A stretch of DNA of 13,741 nt from Clostridia bacterium (lineage in GTDB: Bacteria; Bacillota; Clostridia; Oscillospirales; CAG-272). Shown here in pieces: positions 7,847-13,038 of the stretch. The notes under the pieces are model-generated. The model worked only from the letters and a program-made list of their open reading frames with translations, searched no databases and was not told where the DNA came from. Position 1 is the stretch's first letter, and every line of letters starts with the position of its first letter. The position numbers were made by a program, and so were the translations under genes. Location of the stretch: the NCBI GenBank assembly GCA_017420845.1, contig JAFQOC010000436.1, positions 1-13,741 on the forward strand, written 5' to 3'.

Positions 7847-7876
7847 GCAGGCGTGTCTTTTGGCGCGCCTGCTTTT
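7847..7876 (+). terminator. Intrinsic terminator of the sugar operon
   Basis: An 11-bp stem (7847-7857 with 7862-7872, two G-T pairs), TTTT loop, followed by TTTTC. It lies 15 nt after the stop codon at 7832. Confidence 0.8.
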
Positions 7877-7883
7877 CGGCAAC

Positions 7884-7905
7884 AAAAAAGCCCCCTTGCG
7901 GGAGC
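7884..7905 (-). terminator. Minus-strand terminator downstream of the toxin-antitoxin locus
   Basis: Read on the minus strand: GCTCCC, GCAA loop, GGGGGC, then six T (7884-7889). It would end any toxin transcript that reads past the bidirectional hairpin at 7997-8043, giving a long mRNA fully antisense to the antitoxin RNA. Confidence 0.6.
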
Positions 7906-7922
7906 AAATTGTGAAAAAGGTA

Positions 7923-7951
7923 TTGACAAATCGAAGGAGATCCGTTATAAT
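7923..7951 (+). promoter_or_regulatory. Consensus promoter of the antisense antitoxin RNA
   Basis: Perfect TTGACA (7923-7928), 17-nt spacer, perfect TATAAT (7946-7951). The expected start is near 7958. No protein gene follows on this strand until 8439. Confidence 0.85.
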
Positions 7952-7957
7952 AAAGGC

Positions 7958-8043
7958 GTAGGAGCTACCGATGACGGTGCTTCCTCACAATGAGTTAAAA
8001 AGATAACCGCTTGCTGTGGAAGGTTGGGCGGTTATCTTTTTTT
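7958..8043 (+). ncRNA. Antisense antitoxin RNA of a type I toxin-antitoxin pair (RatA-like arrangement)
   Basis: A short transcript of about 86 nt is predicted between a perfect promoter (7923-7951) and a strong terminator (7997-8010 with 8028-8041, then T run to 8043). It has no credible open frame. It is transcribed towards the toxin gene and overlaps the last four codons plus the 3' region of the toxin mRNA. This convergent tail-to-tail layout is established for Bacillus type I systems such as txpA/RatA and bsrE/bsrG, where the RNA pairs with the toxin mRNA and promotes its decay or blocks translation. Boundaries are estimated from the promoter and terminator. Confidence 0.72.
7997..8043. 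terminator. Bidirectional terminator shared by toxin mRNA and antitoxin RNA
   Basis: Arm GATAACCGC (8002-8010) pairs with GCGGTTATC (8028-8036), 17-nt loop, with flanking A5 (7997-8001) and T7 (8037-8043). It therefore has a U tract in either direction. The toxin stop codon lies inside the stem (8032-8034). Confidence 0.8.
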
Positions 8044-8127
8044 ACTGTTTAAGTAAGACATGATGACGAATGCCAGCGTGATGAGAGCCATGATAAACTC
8101 AATCAGCTCGTACCAAGTAACATACAT
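8032..8127 (-). CDS. Holin-like type I toxin peptide
   Basis: A 31-residue peptide beginning MYVTWYELIEFIMALITLAF: a short amphipathic start, one transmembrane helix (about residues 8-25) and a basic tail ending KKR. This is the look of the 'putative holin-like toxin' family of Firmicutes type I systems, whose members insert in the cytoplasmic membrane. The open frame continues upstream to 8349, but 8127 is taken as the start because GGGGGAGG (8138-8145) lies 10 nt ahead; a TTG codon immediately before is an alternative. Expression is probably restrained by a 160-nt leader whose CCTTCCC (8159-8165) can pair with that ribosome site, and by the convergent antisense RNA. Too short for most gene finders. 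Confidence 0.82.
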   Translation of the reverse strand: MYVTWYELIEFIMALITLAFVIMSYLNSKKR

Positions 8128-8287
8128 CAAAGCATCACCTCCCCCTTGCAGAGCATCAGGGAAGGAAAAAGATTTGCGCTTCCCTGTGGATTCACAGAGG
8201 AAGCAACCGCCACCGTTACCTTTTTCAAGGTCGGCAGACCTACGGGAACCGTTTCCGATTCCGACAAACGACGGGCATTTGTCCCTT
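8128..8287 (-). promoter_or_regulatory. Structured 5' leader of the toxin mRNA with hidden ribosome site
   Basis: About 160 nt separate the predicted transcript start (~8287) from the toxin start. On the minus-strand RNA, CCTTCCC (8159-8165) can pair with the ribosome site GGGGGAGG (8138-8145) across a 13-nt loop. An 11-bp stem with one bulge (8178-8188 with 8193-8204) lies just upstream. Long, self-folded leaders that delay translation are characteristic of type I toxin mRNAs. Pairing is deduced by eye. Confidence 0.6.
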
Positions 8288-8293
8288 GCGCCC

Positions 8294-8322
8294 ATTATAT
8301 CACGCGAATGATCCATTGTCAA
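8294..8322 (-). promoter_or_regulatory. Consensus promoter of the toxin mRNA
   Basis: Minus strand: perfect TTGACA (8317-8322), 17-nt spacer, perfect TATAAT (8294-8299). It has the same quality as the antitoxin promoter, so both RNAs should be constitutively and strongly made. Confidence 0.85.
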
Positions 8323-8351
8323 TCCGCTTTTTTCAAAAAAATTCCCCAAAA

Positions 8352-8394
8352 ACTGTAAGATAGCCCCCGAAATGTCGGTAATGTAAGTAGAGGG
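8352..8394 (+). promoter_or_regulatory. Candidate ECF-type promoter of the sigma factor operon
   Basis: ACTGTAAGAT (8352-8361), 24 nt, AGTAGAGGG (8386-8394): the same bipartite motif and spacing as 236-278. Self-activation is common for ECF sigma genes. Assignment is inference. Confidence 0.42.
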
Positions 8395-8438
8395 GTTTTA
8401 GCGCGCGCCCCTTGAATACATTGAAAGGAGGATGTACT

Positions 8439-8990
8439 ATGGAAGACAGAGACATCGTAGCCCTGTATTTCGCCCGCAACGAGGATGCCATCAAGGAGTC
8501 CTCGGTCAAGTACGGCACATACGTGACGGGTATTTCCATGAGCATCCTGCAAAACGCCCTCGACGCGGAGGAGTGTGTCAACGATACCTGGCTCAAGGCC
8601 TGGAACAGCATCCCGCCCCAGGATCCCCCTTCCCTGAAGGTCTATCTGGGACGGCTGGTGCGGCATTTGTCCATCGATCGCCTGCGGACGATCACCCGCC
8701 TGAAGCGGAATCGGGAGCTGGAGGTGGCCTTGGACGAGCTGGCCGATTGCGCCCTGCCCGAGGAGACGCCGGAGGCAGACGTGACCGCTCTGACCGCCGC
8801 TCTGGACGAGTTTCTGGACGGTCTGGAGCCTACCGACCGCAAGCTGTTCGTGGGGCGGTACTGGCACCTCTACCCCGTATCCAAGCTGGCGGCGGCCCAC
8901 GGGCTTACCGCAAACAACACCTCGGTGCGGCTCCACCGATTGCGGGAGCGGCTGAGGGAGCATCTTACAGAAAGGGGATTTCCCGTATGA
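8439..8990 (+). CDS. ECF-type RNA polymerase sigma factor (sigma-70 family)
   Basis: A 183-residue group 4 sigma factor. Region 2 is visible in DAEECVNDTWLKAWNSIPP followed by YLGRLVRHLSIDRLR (about residues 45-87, core binding and -10 recognition). Region 4 is a helix-turn-helix near the end (PVSKLAAAHGLTANNTSVRL then HRLRERLREHL, about 147-177, -35 recognition). Length is normal for the family. The start at 8439 is preceded by AAAGGAGG with 7 nt spacing; an upstream in-frame ATG at 8412 has no such site. The stop overlaps the start of the following membrane protein (ATGA), the usual coupling of sigma and its regulator. It probably controls itself and perhaps the 334-1433 operon through the shared upstream motif. 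Confidence 0.93.
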   Translation: MEDRDIVALYFARNEDAIKESSVKYGTYVTGISMSILQNALDAEECVNDTWLKAWNSIPPQDPPSLKVYLGRLVRHLSIDRLRTITRLKRNRELEVALDELADCALPEETPEADVTALTAALDEFLDGLEPTDRKLFVGRYWHLYPVSKLAAAHGLTANNTSVRLHRLRERLREHLTERGFPV

Positions 8991-10072
8991 AGCAATCGAC
9001 AACCATTTTGCGCGGGCTGAACAATATCCGCGAAAGCTATATTCTGGAAAGCGAGCTGCCCGAGACGGCGGCGGTCCTGCTTCCCCGCTCCGACCGCGGC
9101 ACCGCATGGAAAAGGATCACCTCCAGCGGGTGGTTCGCGGCGGCGGTGTCCGTTGTCGTGGCCTTGGGTGTCCTGACGGCTATCGTGCTGGCAGGACGCA
9201 GAGGCCCCGGCGGGATCACACCGCCCGTGGGGACACGGCCTACCGACACAACGGCAGAGGAAACGACCGAAGCTGTCACCGAGGCTGCCAAGACACAGCG
9301 AGGCCTCATGAAGCAAACGGTCTACGATGCAGAGGGCAACGAAACGTATCGTACCAAATACACCTATGAGAACGGTCTGCTCGTCAGAGAAAGAAACTAT
9401 CTGGACGGCAGAGGAACCGACATGAAGGTCTACACCTACAACGAAAACGGTCTTGTCACGCAAGAAAAATATACGTTCGACGAAATCCCCTCTGCCGGAT
9501 GGACGAACACCTATGAATACGACGAACAAGGTCGCGTCATTCGGAGGTACACCGCCTATGACAGCGATAAGCCCGCAGAAGAGGTACACACCGAATACGA
9601 CGAGTCCGGGCGCATCTCCCGAGAAGAAAGCAAGGATTCGGTCACTATCTACAACTACGGCGAGAACGGAAGCTACACAATCCTGACAGAATACAAAAAC
9701 GAGGCGACCGTGACCCGTATGGAAAGGATCACAGATGATCGCGGCAATATGGTCCGTGAGCGTCACTACCGCAACGAGGAGCTGACCCGTGATTACGTGT
9801 ACGAGTACAACGAGAAGAACCAGAAGATCAAAAACTACTTATGCCCTACGGACGGGTCCGCATCTATGAGCAACGTGATCGAATATGATTACGACGAGAG
9901 AGGTAACCTTATCCGCACCACCATCACCTCCGACGAGGACGATATCACCACAGTCCATTCATACGAATACAATGAATACGGCGAGATGACAAAGGAGCTT
10001 CGGTATGCCTACATGAGCTCGGAGCTTGTATCCTTCTCTACGGTCGTGTACGAATACGGGATCATTTCCTGA
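8987..10072 (+). CDS. Membrane partner of the ECF sigma factor with extracellular YD-type repeats
   Basis: A 361-residue single-pass protein. The cytoplasmic N-terminus (1-46, ILRGLNNIRESYILES) sits where anti-sigma factors bind sigma. One transmembrane helix follows (about 48-69), then a Thr/Glu linker (about 78-100, PTDTTAEETTEAVTEA). The outer region (about 104-361) is made of successive Tyr-rich beta units of the YD/RHS kind: YNENGLVT, YDEQGRVI, YDESGRIS, YDERGNLI, YNEYGEMT. By position (ATGA overlap with the sigma gene) and topology it is probably an anti-sigma factor or its sensor. A recognised zinc-type anti-sigma motif (HxxxCxxC) is absent. YD repeats bind carbohydrates or form shells in Rhs proteins, so cell-wall or glycan sensing is possible but unproven. 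Confidence 0.8.
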   Translation: MKQSTTILRGLNNIRESYILESELPETAAVLLPRSDRGTAWKRITSSGWFAAAVSVVVALGVLTAIVLAGRRGPGGITPPVGTRPTDTTAEETTEAVTEAAKTQRGLMKQTVYDAEGNETYRTKYTYENGLLVRERNYLDGRGTDMKVYTYNENGLVTQEKYTFDEIPSAGWTNTYEYDEQGRVIRRYTAYDSDKPAEEVHTEYDESGRISREESKDSVTIYNYGENGSYTILTEYKNEATVTRMERITDDRGNMVRERHYRNEELTRDYVYEYNEKNQKIKNYLCPTDGSASMSNVIEYDYDERGNLIRTTITSDEDDITTVHSYEYNEYGEMTKELRYAYMSSELVSFSTVVYEYGIIS

Positions 10073-10149
10073 GCCCCTCCTTATCTGATCCAAAACAACA
10101 GCGCGATCTCTAAAGCGCAAAAAAACTTAAAAAACTTTTCAAAAACCCC
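10073..10149. other. Short intergenic stretch without recognisable gene
   Basis: Between the sigma operon stop and the tRNA promoter. Only a weak GCGC...GCGC pairing (10101-10118) followed by A7 is visible; no convincing terminator for the sigma operon is seen. Confidence 0.5.
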
Positions 10150-10178
10150 TTGACAAATCCCTCCGCATATGGTATAAT
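10150..10178 (+). promoter_or_regulatory. Consensus promoter of tRNA-Val
   Basis: Perfect TTGACA (10150-10155), 17-nt spacer, perfect TATAAT (10173-10178), 12 nt ahead of the mature tRNA 5' end. Confidence 0.88.
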
Positions 10179-10190
10179 ACCATCCGTTGC

Positions 10191-10267
10191 GGAGGCATAG
10201 CTCAGCTGGTTAGAGCGCATGCTTGACATGCATGAGGTCATTGGTTCGATTCCAACTGTCTCCACCA
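10191..10267 (+). tRNA. tRNA-Val (anticodon GAC), CCA encoded
   Basis: All arms can be drawn. Acceptor GGAGGCA (10191-10197) pairs with TGTCTCC (10257-10263, one G-T). The D arm is GCTC...GAGC. Anticodon stem CATGC/GCATG carries loop TTGACAT, giving anticodon GAC (Val). The T arm has loop TTCGATT on a TTGG/CCAA stem; the outermost T-stem pair is an A/C mismatch. Discriminator A and CCA are genome-encoded. It is followed directly by a hairpin terminator that also pairs back onto the tRNA 3' end (see the repeat entry). Confidence 0.95.
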
Positions 10268-10642
10268 TAAACAAACAGAGTCGATTTATCGGCTCTGTTT
10301 TGTTTTTGGCGGAGATTGTTTGGATGAGAAACAATGTGCAAGCTGCAAGTATTAAAGAAGATCTCCACTCTGTAGCGACCATCGGGAGCGGAGGGCAGCT
10401 TGCTGCCCCGCTTGCGGGGCGTGGTTCAGATTCCAACTGTCTCCACCATAAACGAACAGAGTCGATTTATCGGCTCTATTTTGTTTTTGGTGGAGATGGT
10501 TTGGATGAGAAGCCATGTGCAAGCTGTAAGCGAGAAAGAAAAATCCACTCTATAGCGACCATCGGGAGCGGAGGGCAGCTTGCTGCCCCGCTTGCGGGGC
10601 GTGGTTCAGATTCCTGCGGCGCTCGCGCCGCGGTCTCCACCA
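10250..10642 (+). repeat. Tandem ~180-bp repeat derived from the tRNA-Val 3' end
   Basis: Copy 1 is 10250-10430, copy 2 is 10431-10610, and a third copy breaks off after 4 nt but regains TCTCCACCA at 10634-10642. Each copy opens with the tRNA 3' end (TTCCAACTGTCTCCACCA). A ~27-bp near-palindrome follows (10259-10285 with 10288-10315; 10440-10466 with 10469-10496). Next come a 7-bp hairpin with loop GGATGAG (10315-10335; 10496-10516) and overlapping perfect hairpins GGCAGCTTGCTGCC and CCCCGCTTGCGGGG. The stretches 10373-10434 and 10553-10614 are identical over 62 nt. No convincing protein gene lies here, although an open frame crosses it. Origin may be integration scars at the tRNA, slippage, or a structured RNA. 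Confidence 0.85.
10275..10307 (+). terminator. Terminator hairpin of tRNA-Val
   Basis: The stem ACAGAGTCGAT (10275-10285) pairs fully with ATCGGCTCTGT (10288-10298), then TTTGTTTTT. A near copy recurs at 10456-10488. Confidence 0.75.
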
Positions 10643-10647
10643 GAGCA

Positions 10648-10697
10648 AGCAAATCCGAACGGTCTCGTTACGACGGAACTGTTCGGGTTTGCTTTTT
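10648..10697 (+). terminator. Strong terminator closing the tRNA repeat region
   Basis: 13-bp stem (10648-10660 with 10681-10693, one T-G pair), 20-nt loop, then TTTT. It starts six nt after the third TCTCCACCA. Confidence 0.8.
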
Positions 10698-10726
10698 CTA
10701 TTTTGGATATACTTATTAAATGTTAC

Positions 10727-10758
10727 CGCCGAGAGTACCCAAATGGTCACTCTCGGCG
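10727..10758. repeat. 10-bp inverted repeat
   Basis: CGCCGAGAGT (10727-10736) and ACTCTCGGCG (10749-10758), loop 12 nt. No T tract on either side, so a terminator role is doubtful. It sits at the border where the sequence turns AT-rich. Confidence 0.6.
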
Positions 10759-10814
10759 AATTACTTAGCAATCATGGCCTATATAAGGCAATAAATCATC
10801 ATGTTCTTTCTCTT

Positions 10815-10850
10815 TCGATGGTTTCGATGTATTATTATCGAAACCATCGA
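10815..10850. repeat. Perfect 14-bp inverted repeat upstream of the AlbA_2 operon
   Basis: TCGATGGTTTCGAT (10815-10828) and its exact complement (10837-10850), 8-nt loop. It ends 19 nt before the -35 box of the next promoter and lacks a T tract, so an operator or a DNA-binding or cruciform site is more likely than a terminator. Confidence 0.7.
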
Positions 10851-10869
10851 CGAAGTTTTGCCTGAAATA

Positions 10870-10898
10870 TTGACATACAGCCGACTTTATGATATAAT
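10870..10898 (+). promoter_or_regulatory. Consensus promoter of the AlbA_2/primase operon
   Basis: Perfect TTGACA (10870-10875), 17-nt spacer, perfect TATAAT (10893-10898). Followed by AGGAGG (10925-10930) and ATG at 10936. Confidence 0.85.
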
Positions 10899-10935
10899 AA
10901 TGGTACAATAGCACATAACAAAACAGGAGGCATAT

Positions 10936-12405
10936 ATGGCAATACCGATAAACATCGAAGATCTGATCAATAAAAGAGTTGTCGAGTCGACACGAATCGA
11001 GTTCAAGAGCGATTGGAACCCCAACCCTATCATTCACAGCATTTGTGCCTTTGCTAATGATATCGACAACGTCGGCGGCGGATATATTGTCGTAGGTGTT
11101 GAGGAAATTGACGGGAGTCCTGTATTCCCTATCAAAGGAATTGCGCAAGGAGATATTGATACAATTCTAAAAGAACTTGTAGGCTACTGCCATTGTATTG
11201 AACCTTTGTATAACCCCATTGTAGAACCTGTACTTTTTGACGGAAGGTATATCATCGTCATTTGGGTTCCGGGGGGTTATGGCAGACCCTACAAGGCATC
11301 CAAGGATATTTTCTCTGAAAAAGCAAATAAACTGCACTATATCAGAAAATTCAGCAGTACCATTGTAGCCTCTGCGGAGGAAGAAAAGCAACTTTTTTAC
11401 GTTTCATCTGATATTCCCTTTGATGACAGAGCAAATCTTGCGGCAGATATCTCAGATCTGGATATTGGTCTTATGCGCCAGCATCTAAAAGAAATCGGTA
11501 GTAGCTTGTATGAGATTTCATTGAAAGAGGATGCCCTAAAGATTGCAAAGGATATGCAGTTGGTTTCCGGTCCCGTAGAAAATCTCAAGCCGCTCAATGT
11601 GGGAATACTGATGTTTTCGGAACGCCCCGAGAGATACTTCCGTTATGCGAGAATTGAGGTGGTAGATATTCCCGATCCAACAGGGACTAATATGGTGGAA
11701 AAGGTATTCACAGGCCCGATCCAAAGACAATTGAAGGATGCGCTTTCTTATATCAAAAACTATATTTTGAAAGAAGCGATCATAAAAGAAGCACACAAGG
11801 CAGAATCTGTAAAGATTCATAATTATCCGTATGCTGCTGTTGAAGAGTTATTATCGAATGCTGTATATCATAGATCGTATCAAGTGAATGAACCTATAAC
11901 AGTTAAGATAACGCCTACAGCTATCACGATCACCAGCTTTCCCGGGTTTGACAGAAGTATCACTATGGAGAATATCTCGGCTTATAATATTACGTCTCCT
12001 GTTTATAGAAACAGAAGAATCGGAGATTTTCTTAAGGAGCTTCATTTGATTGAAGGCCGCAATACAGGCTATCCCACCGTATTAAGAGTACTTCGAGAGA
12101 ACGGTTCGAGTTTGCCGAAATTTGATATGGATGATAACCGGATGTATCTTTCGGTGACTCTTCCAATCCACTCGTATTTTCTTCCCAAGAGCGAAAGCAA
12201 TCCCAAGGAGCTTGAATACAGAGAACGCATTTTTGTGGCGCTCAAAGGCAGAACACTATCTATGAACGAGCTTGCAAAAGCCATGGGATATAAAGGAATA
12301 TCAGCAAAGCTTTCTTCCACAATTGAAAAAATGCTGGAGATCGGTGCTCTTGAAAAGGTAGTGGTTGGCTCTTACGTGAAATTGCATATCCCGGGTGATA
12401 TGTAA
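10936..12405 (+). CDS. AlbA_2 (Schlafen-like) domain protein with GHKL-type ATPase region and winged helix
   Basis: The product is 489 residues. The N-terminal AlbA_2/divergent Schlafen-type domain (about 8-160) shows the typical VESTRIEFK (Glu17, Glu22, Lys24), then HSICAFAND (34-42) and GGGYIVVGVEE (47-57). A middle region follows. A GHKL-like segment has YPYAAVEELLSNAVYHRSYQ (about 297-316, the N-box with Glu304 and Asn308), similar to the RecG-like C-terminal HATPase family. A C-terminal winged-helix-like part (about 415-485, MNELAKAMGYKGISAKLSST) may bind DNA. Databases call such proteins 'putative transcriptional regulator' or 'ATP-binding protein'; several are linked with phage defence. 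First gene of an AT-rich operon ending in a TOTE-type primase. Role there (regulator, sensor or effector) is unknown. Confidence 0.85.
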   Translation: MAIPINIEDLINKRVVESTRIEFKSDWNPNPIIHSICAFANDIDNVGGGYIVVGVEEIDGSPVFPIKGIAQGDIDTILKELVGYCHCIEPLYNPIVEPVLFDGRYIIVIWVPGGYGRPYKASKDIFSEKANKLHYIRKFSSTIVASAEEEKQLFYVSSDIPFDDRANLAADISDLDIGLMRQHLKEIGSSLYEISLKEDALKIAKDMQLVSGPVENLKPLNVGILMFSERPERYFRYARIEVVDIPDPTGTNMVEKVFTGPIQRQLKDALSYIKNYILKEAIIKEAHKAESVKIHNYPYAAVEELLSNAVYHRSYQVNEPITVKITPTAITITSFPGFDRSITMENISAYNITSPVYRNRRIGDFLKELHLIEGRNTGYPTVLRVLRENGSSLPKFDMDDNRMYLSVTLPIHSYFLPKSESNPKELEYRERIFVALKGRTLSMNELAKAMGYKGISAKLSSTIEKMLEIGALEKVVVGSYVKLHIPGDM

Positions 12406-12421
12406 AACGAGGATTTAAGTT

Positions 12422-13003
12422 ATGAAAAATAAACTAGACAAGAAGTTTTTTGACACGCATAAGGTTCCCGAATTGTCTGCGGCAAATATTTTCTATTTCA
12501 GTGTAAACGCTGCACTGCCGGATTTGTTTCAGCAGTTTGATAAATTAGCCAAAGAAAAAGGCATTACTGTTCCCGACAACTCGGATGAAAGAAATATGAT
12601 TGCTTCTATGAATGATCCGGAAATCATCGTAAATTACATGAGAAAACTCAAAGCTATAGAGAATCGTCACGAAATGATAGAAAAGGTGTCGGAATATGCT
12701 GAGACAACAATGCCATTGATTTTGAAACGTTATTTGACAAGCGCGTTTGACAGATTTATTGAGACTGCCGGCCGTTGTTTTGTCAAAAATGATCTTCGGT
12801 ATGTGTTGGAACTGAGAAAGCGATATCAAGAAATCCGAAATCCGTATGCCCAAGCAGTCGCATGTCTCGTATTTGGTATGAAGGAGATGGATCAGGAAGG
12901 CGAGTTTTTGCTCGATGAGTATGAAAAAATGCGTAATGCATATCCGGAAGAAAGATATTCAGATTTCCCTCTGCTGGCTCTGCATATACTTTTTGAAAAA
13001 TAG
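12422..13003 (+). CDS. Uncharacterised all-helical protein between the AlbA_2 and primase genes
   Basis: I do not recognise a named family. The 193-residue product is predicted to be almost entirely alpha-helical, with amphipathic helices, no signal peptide or membrane segment, and many charged residues. The C-terminal half (RYVLELRKRYQEIRNPYAQA, then CLVFGMKEMD...FLLDEYEKMRNAYPEE) looks like a short HEAT- or TPR-like helical pair (inference). It starts 16 nt after the AlbA_2 gene behind a modest ACGAGGA site, and the primase gene starts 35 nt downstream behind a very similar ACGAGGA site, so the three are probably one transcript. A scaffold or adaptor role would fit its size but is not shown. 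Codon use matches its AT-rich neighbours. Confidence 0.75.
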   Translation: MKNKLDKKFFDTHKVPELSAANIFYFSVNAALPDLFQQFDKLAKEKGITVPDNSDERNMIASMNDPEIIVNYMRKLKAIENRHEMIEKVSEYAETTMPLILKRYLTSAFDRFIETAGRCFVKNDLRYVLELRKRYQEIRNPYAQAVACLVFGMKEMDQEGEFLLDEYEKMRNAYPEERYSDFPLLALHILFEK

Positions 13004-13038
13004 AGTTACGATATAATGCAATAAAACGAGGACGAAAA

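Noticed and set aside
6879..7907. 342-residue open frame antisense to the isomerase-like gene
   Set aside because: No domain or start signal, and it crosses two terminators; the plus strand has metal-ligand motifs.
8032..8349. 105-residue version of the toxin gene product
   Set aside because: The extra N-terminal part translates the structured leader and even crosses the promoter. The ribosome site GGGGGAGG fits the 31-codon frame.
8432..8986. In-frame upstream extension of the YD-repeat protein inside the sigma gene
   Set aside because: The extension overlaps the sigma coding region in another frame with Arg/Gly/Ala-rich composition. The ATGA overlap start at 8987 is normal for sigma/anti-sigma pairs.
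10110..10436. Minus-strand frame reading VETVGIEPMTSC over the tRNA
   Set aside because: A well-known false protein produced by translating the complement of a tRNA and its terminator.
10219..10719. 166-residue open frame across the tRNA and its repeats
   Set aside because: It begins inside the tRNA anticodon arm and repeats GSGGQLAAPLAGRG only because the DNA repeats. The DNA is explained by hairpins and terminators.
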